Source: Rhodovibrionaceae bacterium (GTDB lineage: Bacteria; Pseudomonadota; Alphaproteobacteria; Kiloniellales; DSM-21159). From it: a DNA stretch of 37,152 nucleotides. The stretch lies in contig JANQMX010000063.1 of the NCBI GenBank assembly GCA_028279885.1, forward strand, positions 1 to 37,152, in the 5' to 3' direction. Position 1 is the stretch's first letter. Each line of letters opens with the position of its first letter. This document shows, piece after piece, positions 1-7,901 of the stretch. Below the pieces are notes generated by a model. The model did no database searches. It worked only from the letters and a program-made list of their open reading frames with translations, and had not been told where the DNA came from. Position numbers and translations under genes: made by a program.

Positions 1-51
1 TAGTACAGACGAGTTGTGCAGGTATTGCTGAATCGACGTTGGGCTCAGGCT

Positions 52-243
52 CCGAAAGCGGACGTTGGTAAGTCTTGCGCATCGGTCAAAGAGGGCTCAA
101 AGTCGTCATTCACTGCATATCCGACCAGTGACCGCTTCTGGCCGATCGCGGCCGGATCGTACCGTCGTCAGCAGCAGCGATGCACGACAGCCTTTGGCCA
201 ATTCGAGACAATCGTAGCATCGCGGACCCATGTCCGCTTTCGG
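52..243. repeat. Separated 12-bp inverted repeat in non-coding DNA
   Basis: The first ~296 bases hold no gene I can support. The open frames there are low-complexity and resemble no family. The stretch does contain a perfect 12-bp inverted repeat: CCGAAAGCGGAC at 52-63 and GTCCGCTTTCGG at 232-243. The 170-base separation makes a simple hairpin unlikely. It may be a decayed repeat element or remnant. The function is unknown. Confidence 0.4.
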
Positions 244-296
244 CCGCTAAGTCGACGTCGAAAGTCTCTTGTGATGGTCTGATTTTAGTCTTTCGA

Positions 297-383
297 TGGT
301 GCGGGTGGAGGGACTTGAACCCCCACGACCTTGCGGTCAATGGATTTTGAATCCATCGCGTCTACCAATTCCGCCACACCCGC
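297..383 (-). tRNA. tRNA-Leu (anticodon CAA)
   Basis: On the minus strand the 7-bp acceptor stem GCGGGTG (383-377) pairs with CACCCGC (307-301). The discriminator A is at 300 and a genome-encoded CCA occupies 299-297. The D-arm carries GGTAGACGC. The anticodon stem ATGGA/TCCAT closes the loop TTCAAAA, so the anticodon is CAA (349-347), which reads UUG. A long variable arm and the T-arm with GTTCAAGTC follow, as expected for a class II leucine tRNA. A truncated 5' copy lies about 110 bases upstream in the direction of transcription. Confidence 0.95.
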
Positions 384-490
384 ACTGAAAAGACCGTTCG
401 TTCTCCCCGAAGATCTTCGGATGATCCTGCGCCCTTAAGCTGCATTCGTCTCCCACCCAGTCTCTCAAAGAGACAGGAGGCGTAGTAGCC

Positions 491-529
491 TTTTGAGTCT
501 GGCGCGTCTACCGATTCCGCCACACCCGC
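491..529 (-). pseudogene. 5' half fragment of a tRNA-Leu gene
   Basis: On the minus strand 529-491 aligns without gaps to tRNA positions 1-39 of the neighbouring intact tRNA-Leu. The acceptor 5' strand GCGGGTG, the GGCGGAAT block, the D-arm GGTAGACGCG and a CTCAAAA anticodon loop that also reads CAA are all present. The first 27 bases differ at one position. The anticodon 5' stem differs (CCAGA rather than ATGGA), so this is a paralogue rather than a direct copy. Beyond the loop there is no matching 3' anticodon stem, no T-arm motif and no acceptor 3' strand before the intact tRNA starts at 383. It cannot fold into a tRNA. Confidence 0.75.
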
Positions 530-610
530 CGGGCCCGGACCGGACCATGCTGCCACAATAGCGAGAGGCGGGGGCATTGCAACGCTCCGCTCGCCCGCCG
601 GACCTCGCCG

Positions 611-1012
611 CTACTGCAGCGGCGCGTCCGACTCTGCCGCCGGCACGAAAGGCGCCTCGCGGCAGGGGCCGGCGTGGTGGTGAAACAGCTTCCAGCGCCC
701 CTCTTCCAGGCGGAAGAGGTTGGTGGCCAGCATGACGCTGCTGTCGAGCTCTTCGTAGCAGAGCACCGCGCAGGCTTCGCCGGCGAAGAGCACCATGGGC
801 GCCCGGCAGGCGATGGCCGGCGGCGTGTTGCCCAGGATACCCCGCCAGCTCTCGAGCACCGTCTCGCGGCCGATCAGGAGGCGCCAGCCGGGATGGGCGC
901 AGGCAATGCCCTCGCCCACCGCCCAGACGCTCTCCATGGCGGCCATGTCGCCGCTGGCGAAGGCGCGGTAGAAGGCCTGATTGGCGGCCAGAACATCGCT
1001 TTCGACGGACAC
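611..1012 (-). CDS. NTF2-like / SnoaL-fold protein of unknown function
   Basis: The 133-residue product resembles the NTF2-like superfamily (SnoaL/DUF4440 type). It has an N-terminal helix with AFYRAFASGDMAAM, then the typical 'VWA..EGIACAHPGWRLLIGRE' region, and a C-terminal strand with WKLFHHHAGPC. Such folds bind small molecules or act as dimeric steroid-isomerase-like enzymes, and the substrate here cannot be read from sequence. The open frame extends upstream to 1147, but the GTG at 1012-1010 is chosen because an AGGAGG Shine-Dalgarno lies about 8 bases before it and this gives the usual family length. It is divergent from the YqaA-like gene. Confidence 0.75.
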   Translation of the reverse strand: MSVESDVLAANQAFYRAFASGDMAAMESVWAVGEGIACAHPGWRLLIGRETVLESWRGILGNTPPAIACRAPMVLFAGEACAVLCYEELDSSVMLATNLFRLEEGRWKLFHHHAGPCREAPFVPAAESDAPLQ

Positions 1013-1244
1013 GGCATGTTCCTCCTGGGGGCTGGCTCGCTTCATTTCATCCGGACCGCTGCCAGCGGGCAAGCCCTTCAATCGGTCTGCCTTACTGATG
1101 CCGGCTTCCTCGCGGCTCTTGGCCGGCCGTCGTGCCGTTAACCGCATTCAAAGGGCTGGTGTCCTATGCGGTGCGGTTGCTGCCACGCCTTGCTGCCATC
1201 GGGGCGCGGCTGCTAAGGCGCGCGAAAAGGGGGCCCGAAAGACC

Positions 1245-1835
1245 ATGAGCCGACTGCTGCGGCAGCTTTACGACTGGACGATGGGCCTGGCCGCGGGGCC
1301 GCACGCCCTCTGGGCGCTGTTCTTCATCGCCTTTATCGAGTCGTCCTTCTTCCCCATTCCCCCCGACATCCTGATCATCCCCATGGTGCTGGCCGCGCGG
1401 CACCGTGCATGGCGGATCGCCGCCGTTGCCACCGTCGGCTCGGTGCTGGGCGGCTTCTTCGGCTATGGCATCGGCGCCTTCTTCTATGAAACCGCGGGCC
1501 AGCCGGTGCTGGCCTTCTACGGCTACGAAGACAAGTTCCAAAGCTTCGCCGACTACTACAACGAATGGGGCGCCTGGATCGTGGCGGCCGGCGGCTTCAC
1601 GCCGCTGCCCTACAAGGTCATCACCATCGCCAGCGGCGTCACCGGGCTCGACCCCGTTGTCTTCGGCGTGGCCTCGGTGATTTCGCGCGGCGCCCGCTTC
1701 TTCCTGCTGGCCGGCCTGCTGTGGTACTTCGGCGAGCCGATACGGCTTTTCGTCGAGCGGTACTTGGCACAGCTCGCCCTTCTGTTCTTCATCTTGCTGT
1801 TCGGTGGATTTGTCGCACTCAGGTATCTTTTTTGA
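1245..1835 (+). CDS. YqaA/DedA-family inner-membrane protein
   Basis: This is a 196-residue polytopic membrane protein of the DedA/VTT superfamily, closest in pattern to YqaA. Two re-entrant-loop signatures are visible: ESSFFPIPPD (residues ~32-41) and GGFTPLPYKVITIASG (~110-125). A glycine-rich segment 'GSVLGGFFGYGIG' lies between them, and two hydrophobic helices end the protein. DedA-superfamily members are known as lipid scramblases or transporters that affect membrane potential; the role of the YqaA branch is less defined. The ATG at 1245 fits this architecture, although the frame is open upstream to 981. dsbB follows after a 27-base gap. Confidence 0.85.
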   Translation: MSRLLRQLYDWTMGLAAGPHALWALFFIAFIESSFFPIPPDILIIPMVLAARHRAWRIAAVATVGSVLGGFFGYGIGAFFYETAGQPVLAFYGYEDKFQSFADYYNEWGAWIVAAGGFTPLPYKVITIASGVTGLDPVVFGVASVISRGARFFLLAGLLWYFGEPIRLFVERYLAQLALLFFILLFGGFVALRYLF

Positions 1836-1862
1836 GCCTGCTTTGCGGACTAAGGTCCGCGT

Positions 1863-2387
1863 ATGACGTCCGCGACGCTGTCCACTCTGGCCCAGCCCAG
1901 ACTGCTCGCCGCTCTGGCCTTTGCCGCCGGGGCCGGGGCGCTGATCGCCGCGCTCATTGCCGAGCATGGCTTTGGCCTGAGGCCCTGCATCCTCTGCCAT
2001 TGGCAGCGCTATGCCCATGTCGCCGCCGCGGGCCTGGCCATGGTGGCGCTGCTGCTGCCCCGACGGCTGCCGCGCATCGTGCTCGGCGGTGCCGCCGTCG
2101 CCTTTCTGGCCGGCGGCGCTATCGCCGGCTTTCATGTCGGCGTTGAGCAGCACTGGTGGGAAGGCACGGCCGGCTGTAGCGCACCCGCCCTCGACCCCAA
2201 CGCCAGCGTCGAGGAACTCGAGCAGATCCTGCTCGGCACCGACTTCGTGCCCTGCGATGCGGTGGCCTGGTCGCTCTTCGGCATCTCCATGGCCGGCTAC
2301 AACATGCTCTACTCGCTGGCCGCCGGCCTGCTGCTGCTCTATCTCACGGTCAAGGCCGGCCCGCCGCGCAAGGAGGCAACGCAATGA
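1863..2387 (+). CDS. dsbB: Disulfide bond formation protein DsbB
   Basis: This 174-residue four-helix membrane protein is of the DsbB family, which reoxidises periplasmic DsbA and passes electrons to quinone. The first redox pair is the CILC motif (C42 and C45) in RPCILCHWQR. The second periplasmic pair is C105 (GCSAP) and C131 (FVPCDA). Transmembrane helices are evident at about residues 13-33, 50-68, 72-90 and 140-165. The stop codon overlaps the start of coq7 by 4 bases. The pairing is sensible because both products work with ubiquinone, although a functional link is inference. Confidence 0.93.
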   Translation: MTSATLSTLAQPRLLAALAFAAGAGALIAALIAEHGFGLRPCILCHWQRYAHVAAAGLAMVALLLPRRLPRIVLGGAAVAFLAGGAIAGFHVGVEQHWWEGTAGCSAPALDPNASVEELEQILLGTDFVPCDAVAWSLFGISMAGYNMLYSLAAGLLLLYLTVKAGPPRKEATQ

Positions 2388-2974
2388 CCGCAGACACCAA
2401 GAGCCTACGGAAGACGACTCTGCCGGCGCCGCGCCGCTATCTGCCCGGCGATAAGCTGCCGCAGGAGGAGCTGGCCCGCATTCTGCGCGTCGATCACGCC
2501 GGCGAGTATGGCGCCCGCCGCATCTACGAAGGGCAGCTCGCCATTCTGGGCCGCAGCCGCGTCGGCCCGGTCATCCGCGAGATGTGGGAGCAGGAGGCCA
2601 AGCACCTCTCTTACTTCGAAAAGGCGCTGCCCGAGCGGCGCGTACGGCCCACCTTGCTGCACCCGGTCTGGCACGTTGCCGGCTTCGCCCTCGGGGCCGC
2701 CACGGCCATGATGGGCGAAAAGGCCGCCATGGCCTGCACCGTTGCGGTGGAAGAGGCGATCGACGAGCACTACGCAGCCCAGTCGGCGGCGCTGGAAAAC
2801 GACGCCGAGGAGCAGCCCCTCAAAGAGAAGATCGACGAGTTTCGCGCCGACGAGCTGGAGCATCGCGACATCGGCTTGGCGCACCATGCCGAACAGGCAC
2901 CCGCCTATACGTTGCTGTCCGGGGTTATCAAGGCCGGCTCCCGCGCCGCCATCTGGCTCAGCCAGAGAGTCTGA
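2384..2974 (+). CDS. coq7: Coq7-type demethoxyubiquinone hydroxylase
   Basis: This 196-residue di-iron carboxylate enzyme hydroxylates 2-polyprenyl-3-methyl-6-methoxy-1,4-benzoquinol late in ubiquinone synthesis. The ferritin-like ligand pattern is complete: E41 in VDHAGEYGA, ExxH in EQEAKH, a glutamate in VEEAIDEHY, and ExxH in DELEHRDIG. A hydrophobic stretch GFALGAATAMMG matches the membrane-associated helix of the family. The ATG overlaps the dsbB stop. The gene is followed by a strong hairpin terminator. Confidence 0.95.
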   Translation: MTADTKSLRKTTLPAPRRYLPGDKLPQEELARILRVDHAGEYGARRIYEGQLAILGRSRVGPVIREMWEQEAKHLSYFEKALPERRVRPTLLHPVWHVAGFALGAATAMMGEKAAMACTVAVEEAIDEHYAAQSAALENDAEEQPLKEKIDEFRADELEHRDIGLAHHAEQAPAYTLLSGVIKAGSRAAIWLSQRV

Positions 2975-2985
2975 GGCCTAAAGAG

Positions 2986-3023
2986 AAACCGGCGCCGGGA
3001 CTTTCGTCCACGGACGCCGGTTT
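2986..3023. terminator. Rho-independent terminator after coq7
   Basis: A long hairpin pairs AAACCGGCG (2986-2994) with CGCCGGTTT (3015-3023). An inner stem GGAC/GTCC closes on TTTC, and T residues follow (3021-3024). The A-rich left flank lets it also serve the converging gene on the minus strand, so it is probably bidirectional. Confidence 0.75.
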
Positions 3024-3097
3024 TACCCCACCCCAGACCCAAAGGATGAAAAGCGTGTTGTCGTCGCTCGAAGGCGCGCGCGATCAGGCCATCGGCG

Positions 3098-3754
3098 TCA
3101 GCTCGTCTCGTGCATCCACCAATTGCGCTCGTTGATCGAGTAGTAAGCGCCATAGCGCCGCGCCGCGTAGTCTTCGTGCACGATCTCATCGATCTGATTG
3201 TCGAGGATGTAGCGCCGACCGCCGTCGGTAACGGCGAGAACGGCATGCGCCTCGTTGCGCTTGCGGTCCTGAACCACCACCAGCCGCAGGTCTTCGACCT
3301 CGAAACCGAGCTGGCGCAGCGAGAGATACTTGACGACCACGAAGTCCTCGCAGTCACCGCCATGGGTGAAAAACTCGCCCGGTGTCGCCCAATAGTCGCT
3401 GCGGCCCCAAACGACGTGGTCTCGGCGGTATTGGACGCGGTTCGTAAAATCGTTGACCAGCTCGATCTGCTCGTGGCGCGGCTTGTCCTGGATGGAGTCC
3501 AGGAAGCGCTGCCACTCGACCAGGTGCGGATTGGTCGACCAAGCCACCTGCTCGGCCTTCGCCCGCTTCAGCACGTCGGTCCACTTGCGGAACTGTATGA
3601 GGTTCGAGGAACGATGCTCGATGGTACCGAACAGACCGCTTTCGGCCACGGCCGGCTGCGGCGCCGCGCTGAGCCCCCCAACAAGACCGGCGGCGAGCGC
3701 GACGGCACCCAACCAAGACTTCAGCTTTCGGCCGTAGGAGACAGTAGCGATCAT
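3098..3754 (-). CDS. Periplasmic transglutaminase-like cysteine protease (LapG/BTLCP family)
   Basis: The 218-residue product starts with a Sec signal peptide (basic residues, then AVALAAGLVGGLSAA, cleavage near AVA-ES). It matches the bacterial transglutaminase-like cysteine peptidase family (DUF920, PF06035). The likely catalytic triad is C135 in GGDCEDF, H170 in EAHAVLAV and D185 in ILDNQ. In Pseudomonas, LapG cleaves a surface adhesin under control of the c-di-GMP receptor LapD. No LapD or adhesin gene lies in this window, so the target is unknown. A clear AGGAAAGG ribosome site precedes the ATG. Confidence 0.88.
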   Translation of the reverse strand: MIATVSYGRKLKSWLGAVALAAGLVGGLSAAPQPAVAESGLFGTIEHRSSNLIQFRKWTDVLKRAKAEQVAWSTNPHLVEWQRFLDSIQDKPRHEQIELVNDFTNRVQYRRDHVVWGRSDYWATPGEFFTHGGDCEDFVVVKYLSLRQLGFEVEDLRLVVVQDRKRNEAHAVLAVTDGGRRYILDNQIDEIVHEDYAARRYGAYYSINERNWWMHETS

Positions 3755-4007
3755 ACCTTTCCTCGCAACGTCTTGAATTACAGGACCGACCCTACAAGAA
3801 ACTCCTTTTCTATTTCTAAACTCGCTGCTTTTTATTTAAGATGTATCTATGTATATTTGGTGAGTAAGACGAGATTAATTTAAGACAAAGAGTTTCTTTA
3901 TTCATTTCAAACACGTGAGAGATTTGGGGAGAATACTGGGGAATGGACTATCGGGTTCGGGCGATTGCCGTTAAGCTCTTGGACAACAAAAGGACTTTGG
4001 TCGGGAG
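3755..4007. promoter_or_regulatory. AT-rich divergent promoter region
   Basis: This 253-base gap separates the minus-strand LapG-like gene from plus-strand dadA. Positions ~3795-3925 are conspicuously AT-rich against a GC-rich background, with runs such as TTTTTATTTAAG and GATTAATTTAAG. I see no gene. Promoters for both flanking genes probably lie here, but no single -35/-10 pair stands out. Confidence 0.5.
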
Positions 4008-5258
4008 ATGCGCGTCATTGTTCTCGGCGCCGGGATCATCGGCGTCACCACCGCCTATGAGCTGCTGCGCGACGGCCATGACGTCACCGTCCTGGATCGC
4101 CAAGCCGAGGCCGCCAGCGAGACCAGCTTCGCCAACGCAGGCCTGGTCGCACCCAGCCATGCCTTTTCCTGGGCCTCGCCGAGCGCGCCTAAGATGCTGC
4201 TGCGCTCGCTTTGGCGCGACGACCAGGCTTTGCGCTTCCGTCCCTCGCTCGACCCTGCGCTCTGGCGCTGGACCCTCAAGTTCCTCGGCCAGTGTTCCTC
4301 AGGCAAAGCCGCGGCGAACTCCCAGCGCAAGGCCCAGCTCTGCCTCTATTCCCAGTCACGCCTCGGCGTGATCAACGGCGAGAACGCGTTGGCCTACGAC
4401 GGACAGCAGGGCGGCCTGCTCTATCTCTACCGCTCGCCTGAGAGCTTCGCCGCGGCGCAGGCCAAGATGGAGGTCCTGAAAGACGTCGACGTGACCGTGA
4501 AAGCCTTGACCCCGGAGCAGGCAGCCGAGATCGACCCGGCGCTGGCCCCGGTTGCCGAGCATCTTGCCGGCGCGCTCTACGGCCCTGACGACGAGAGCGG
4601 CAACGCGCGCGACTTCACCCGTGCCCTGGCCCAGCTTTGCCGGGAAAAAGGCGCCGATTTCCGTTTCGGCACGACGATCACGGGTTTGGAGCGCCAGGGC
4701 GACCGCATTGTGGGGGTGACGACCGACCAGGGGGCGCTGACCGCCGACGCCGTGGTGCTCTGCCTCGGCGTCTACAGCCCCCATCTCGCCCGGCAGCTCG
4801 GCGAGCGCCTGCCGATCTATCCCATCAAGGGCTATTCCGTCACCCTGCCGGTCGCCGGCCGCAACAACCCGCCGAAGCTCGGCGGCGTCGACGAGGACAA
4901 TCTGATCGCCTACTGCCCGATGGGCGACAGCATCCGCATCACGGCGACAGCCGAGTTCTCCGGCTATGACACCAGCCATAGGCCGCAGGATTTCCGGCAC
5001 ATGCTCTCGGTCGCCAAGCAGCTCTTTCCGAATGCCGGCGACTACGCTCAGCCAAGCTACTGGGCGGGCCTCAGACCCATGACCCCGCGCGGCATTCCTA
5101 TCTTCGGCCGCGGCCGGCACCAGAATCTCTATTACAACACCGGCCACGGTCACATGGGCTGGACCATGTCCTGCGGCTCGGCCCGGATCGCCGCCGATCT
5201 GGTCGCGGGCCGCAAACCGGAGATCGATATCGCCGGCATGCAGCTTCAGGACGCTTAG
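4008..5258 (+). CDS. dadA: FAD-dependent D-amino-acid dehydrogenase (DadA family)
   Basis: The 416-residue flavoenzyme of the DAO superfamily oxidatively deaminates D-amino acids to 2-oxo acids and passes electrons to the respiratory chain. The N-terminal FAD Rossmann motif is GAGIIG (residues 7-12), with an acidic residue ending the second strand (VTVLDRQ). SFANAGLVAPSHAFSWASP is the hallmark block after the dinucleotide fold in DadA. The C-terminal GLRPMTPRGIPIFG and NTGHGHMGWTMSCGSA close the FAD site. Full length is typical. A racemase-fold gene follows 9 bases after the stop behind a strong AGGAGG site, so the two form an operon. The preferred substrate cannot be told from sequence. Confidence 0.9.
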   Translation: MRVIVLGAGIIGVTTAYELLRDGHDVTVLDRQAEAASETSFANAGLVAPSHAFSWASPSAPKMLLRSLWRDDQALRFRPSLDPALWRWTLKFLGQCSSGKAAANSQRKAQLCLYSQSRLGVINGENALAYDGQQGGLLYLYRSPESFAAAQAKMEVLKDVDVTVKALTPEQAAEIDPALAPVAEHLAGALYGPDDESGNARDFTRALAQLCREKGADFRFGTTITGLERQGDRIVGVTTDQGALTADAVVLCLGVYSPHLARQLGERLPIYPIKGYSVTLPVAGRNNPPKLGGVDEDNLIAYCPMGDSIRITATAEFSGYDTSHRPQDFRHMLSVAKQLFPNAGDYAQPSYWAGLRPMTPRGIPIFGRGRHQNLYYNTGHGHMGWTMSCGSARIAADLVAGRKPEIDIAGMQLQDA

Positions 5259-5267
5259 GAGGTTTCG

Positions 5268-6086
5268 ATGACGGCAGACTCAGCCCCTCGGAGAGACGCA
5301 GCCGCCCCAGTCTATCACGACAATCTGGCCCACGCGCTGGACCAGGGCTTGGCCGGCCGCGCCCGCATCGGGCTGATCGTATTGGCGAGCGACCATACGA
5401 TCGAGCATGAGTACCACCAGGTCCTCGCCGGGCTTGAAGGCGTCACGGTCTACGGCAGCCGGGTGCGCAACGACCCCTCCATTACCCCGGAAACCCTGGC
5501 GGCGATGGAAAGCCGGATCCCGGCCGCCTGCGACCTCATCCTGCCCGGCATGCCGCTCGACGTGGTGGCCTACGGCTGCACCTCAGCCTCCATGGTGATC
5601 GGCGAGGACAAGGTCTTCGCCCGCATCCGCGAAGCCCGCCCGGATGTCGCCTGCACCACGCCGGTGACCGCCGCCCGCGCCGCCTTTCAGGCCTTGGGCG
5701 TAAAACGCTTCGCGCTGCTGACGCCTTACGTGGAAGAGATCAATCTCTGGATGCGCGATTTCTTCCAGTCGCAGGGCTTCCAGGTGCCGGTCATGGGCTC
5801 CTTCAATCAAGGTGACGACAACGACGCCGCCCGCATCTCCCTGGAGTCGATCCGCGAGGCCGCCCTCGCTCTGGGCCAAGATCCGGCCGTCGACGGGGTT
5901 TTCGTCTCCTGCACCTCGCTGCGCCTGGTCGCCGCGGTGGAGGAGCTGGAGCAAGCCCTCGGCAAACCCGTCAGCTCCAGCAACCACGCCATGATCTGGC
6001 ACAGCCTGCGTCTGGCCGGCGTGGAGGAGCCGTTGGAGGGTTTCGGCCGGCTGATGCGCTCCCCCTGCCCGGCGGAGCGCGCATAG
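5268..6086 (+). CDS. Maleate isomerase / Asp-Glu racemase-fold enzyme
   Basis: The 272-residue product belongs to the Asp/Glu/hydantoin racemase superfamily, closest to maleate cis-trans isomerase, arylmalonate decarboxylase and EutA-like proteins. The two catalytic cysteines of this fold are present: YGCTSASMVIG in the first half and VSCTSLRLVAAV in the second. CTTPVTAARAAFQALGVKR and RFALLTPY are typical of the maleate isomerase branch. The gene is translationally close to dadA (9-base gap with AGGAGGTTTCG before the ATG). Co-expression suggests it works on the same substrate, perhaps supplying a D-amino acid. That role is inference; other substrates, including ectoine-derived compounds, are possible. 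Confidence 0.8.
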   Translation: MTADSAPRRDAAAPVYHDNLAHALDQGLAGRARIGLIVLASDHTIEHEYHQVLAGLEGVTVYGSRVRNDPSITPETLAAMESRIPAACDLILPGMPLDVVAYGCTSASMVIGEDKVFARIREARPDVACTTPVTAARAAFQALGVKRFALLTPYVEEINLWMRDFFQSQGFQVPVMGSFNQGDDNDAARISLESIREAALALGQDPAVDGVFVSCTSLRLVAAVEELEQALGKPVSSSNHAMIWHSLRLAGVEEPLEGFGRLMRSPCPAERA

Positions 6087-6299
6087 CCCACCGCAAGGGC
6101 GTGCATTTGCAGGACTCCTGCCGACCTCGCTATACAGGTGCGGCTGAAAAGCGATCGACAGGAGGGTCGGCCTGTGCCTAAGGCGCGAAAACATGAGCGG
6201 CGGCAAGACACCGTAAATACCTACGAACTAAGCTTTTCCTTGGGGAAAGGCGTCGGACTCGAACCCTGCGCAGTCTCAGCGGCGTAAGGAGAACCGACA

Positions 6300-7523
6300 G
6301 TGCTTTATAGCCTTTACGAGTGGCAAAGCAGCGCGCTCGCACCCTTGCGGCTGATGGGCGAGGTTACGCGTGGCGTGCTGACCAACCCCCTCCACCCGGT
6401 CTCTTATACCCATGTGGGCCGCTCTATCGTCGCCGGCCTCGATGTCTTCGAGTCCGTGACACGGCACCGCCCGAAGCCGGCCTGGGACGTCGACAGCATC
6501 GCCACCGCCAAAGGGCAGGTCGCGATCGAGCAGCGTATTGTCTGCGAAACGGCCTTTTGCCAGCTGCACCGCTTCCGCCGCAGCGACCGCATCGGGAAGG
6601 ACCCGACCGTCCTCTTGGTCGCGCCGCTGTCCGGTCACCACGCCACGCTTTTGCGCGGCACCCTGCGGACCCTGCTGGAAGACCACGAGGTCTACGTGAC
6701 CGACTGGGTCGACGCAGCACAGATTCCCGCTGAGGCCGGCGAATTCGGCCTCGATCAGTATCTGGGCCACCTGCTGCGCTTCATCCGCATGCTGGGGCCC
6801 GAGGTGCACGTCATCGCGGTCTGCCAGCCGGCGCCGCTGGTGCTCGCCGCCGTGGCCCTCCTGGCCGCCGACGGCGACCCGCGCCAGCCGCGCACCATGA
6901 CCTTGATGGGCGGCCCGGTCGACGTGGATGCGGCCCCGACGGTGCCGACCCGCTTCGCCAAGTCGAAACCGCTGTCCTGGTTCCGGCGCCATCTCGTTAC
7001 CGAGGTGCCGGCCTACTATCCGGGCCGCGGGCGGGAGGTCTATCCGGGCTTCCTGCAGCTCGGCAGCTTCATTTCCATGAACCCTCACCGGCACTTCGAT
7101 GCCCACATCAAGATGTTCGAGCATCTGATCGAAGGCGACGGCGACTCGGTGGAAGCGCATCACCGCTTCTACAACGAGTACCTGGCCGTGATGGACGTGC
7201 CGGCGAGCTATTACCTGGAAACCGTCGACGCGGTCTTCCAGCGGCGCCTGCTGCCGTTGGGCCAGCTTCGCTGGCTGGGCGAGCTGGCGGACTGCACTGC
7301 CATCGAGAAAACCGCGCTCCTGACCGTGGAGGGCGAGCTCGACGACATCTCCGCGCCGGGGCAGACCATGGCCGCGCACGACCTCTGCTCCTCTCTGCCG
7401 GAGAGCAAGCAGGCCAACCACCTGCAGAAAGGCGTCGGCCACTACGGCATCTTCAACGGCCGGCGCTGGCGTGAGCAAATCAAGCCCGTGATCGGCAACT
7501 TCATCCGCCAACACGCGGGCTAG
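6300..7523 (+). CDS. phaZ: Intracellular polyhydroxyalkanoate depolymerase PhaZ
   Basis: The 407-residue alpha/beta hydrolase matches the intracellular PHB depolymerase family, which mobilises stored poly-3-hydroxybutyrate. The N-terminus MLYSLYEWQSSALAPLR is characteristic. The predicted triad is Cys175 in the lipase-box-like VCQPAP (cysteine in place of serine, as in this family), Asp348 or Asp349 in GELDDIS, and His381 in GVGHYGIFNG. Translation starts at GTG (6300), preceded by AAGGAG. The 213-base upstream gap probably holds its promoter. The 3' end overlaps the convergent DUF1491 gene by 4 bases. Confidence 0.93.
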   Translation: MLYSLYEWQSSALAPLRLMGEVTRGVLTNPLHPVSYTHVGRSIVAGLDVFESVTRHRPKPAWDVDSIATAKGQVAIEQRIVCETAFCQLHRFRRSDRIGKDPTVLLVAPLSGHHATLLRGTLRTLLEDHEVYVTDWVDAAQIPAEAGEFGLDQYLGHLLRFIRMLGPEVHVIAVCQPAPLVLAAVALLAADGDPRQPRTMTLMGGPVDVDAAPTVPTRFAKSKPLSWFRRHLVTEVPAYYPGRGREVYPGFLQLGSFISMNPHRHFDAHIKMFEHLIEGDGDSVEAHHRFYNEYLAVMDVPASYYLETVDAVFQRRLLPLGQLRWLGELADCTAIEKTALLTVEGELDDISAPGQTMAAHDLCSSLPESKQANHLQKGVGHYGIFNGRRWREQIKPVIGNFIRQHAG

Positions 7524-7873
7524 AGAGCGATCTCCCGGCCGGCGAAGGGATTGCCGCCGTCGGCCCGCTCGACCTCGATCACCCAAAGGTCCGGGTCGCG
7601 CTTCACCGAGCGGGCGATGTAGTCCTCCGCCTTGCTGTCTTCGGCCGACCCTTCGGCAAAGATCGGCAGCCAGCCGAGCACACCGTCGAGATCGCGCTGC
7701 TGCACGTAGACGGCGGCCGAGCCGTCCAGGCGGTTGACCTTGACCAGCGCCAGCCCGGTGGTGCGCTCGCCCTTGCGCACCACGAAGGCCGGATAGCCCT
7801 CCCGATGGCAATGGCGCACCGCCGCCATGATCCAGACATGGCTCGGCAAGCGCGCCTCCCAGGTGTCCGTCAT
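7520..7873 (-). CDS. DUF1491 family protein
   Basis: This 117-residue protein is recognisable as DUF1491, a small family common in alphaproteobacteria. It has an N-terminal LPSHVWIMAAVRHCHREG block, a central beta region with AFVVRKGERTTGLALVKVNR, and a C-terminal DPDLWVIEVE motif. The function is not established. It appears cytoplasmic (no signal peptide or membrane helix). A small conserved gene lies 28 bases upstream on the same strand, so they may be co-transcribed. Confidence 0.85.
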   Translation of the reverse strand: MTDTWEARLPSHVWIMAAVRHCHREGYPAFVVRKGERTTGLALVKVNRLDGSAAVYVQQRDLDGVLGWLPIFAEGSAEDSKAEDYIARSVKRDPDLWVIEVERADGGNPFAGREIAL

Positions 7874-7901
7874 GGAGACAGGACCGACAGGATAAGGCCG
7901 G

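Noticed and set aside
16-282. 88-codon plus-strand open frame at the window start
   Set aside because: It has no family resemblance, no ribosome site and an irregular composition. The region is better described as non-coding with an inverted repeat.
407-420. 14-bp perfect palindrome CCGAAGATCTTCGG as a terminator or operator
   Set aside because: It lies between the tRNA fragment and the intact tRNA, has no T-run and no gene to regulate. One short palindrome of this size can occur by chance.
384-529. Group I intron splitting a tRNA-Leu
   Set aside because: A 5' tRNA half is present, but no 3' exon follows, the interval is only ~107 bases, and conserved intron core sequences are not visible. 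A truncated pseudogene fits better.
1164-2384. Long minus-strand open frame of ~400 codons
   Set aside because: It is antisense to the YqaA-like and dsbB genes, has low-complexity Gly/Gln/Arg-rich composition and matches no family. High GC content keeps the antisense frame free of stops.
6276-7811. Minus-strand open frame of ~510 codons across phaZ
   Set aside because: It is a shadow of phaZ in another frame. The translation is repetitive and shows no domain, while phaZ has an intact catalytic triad.
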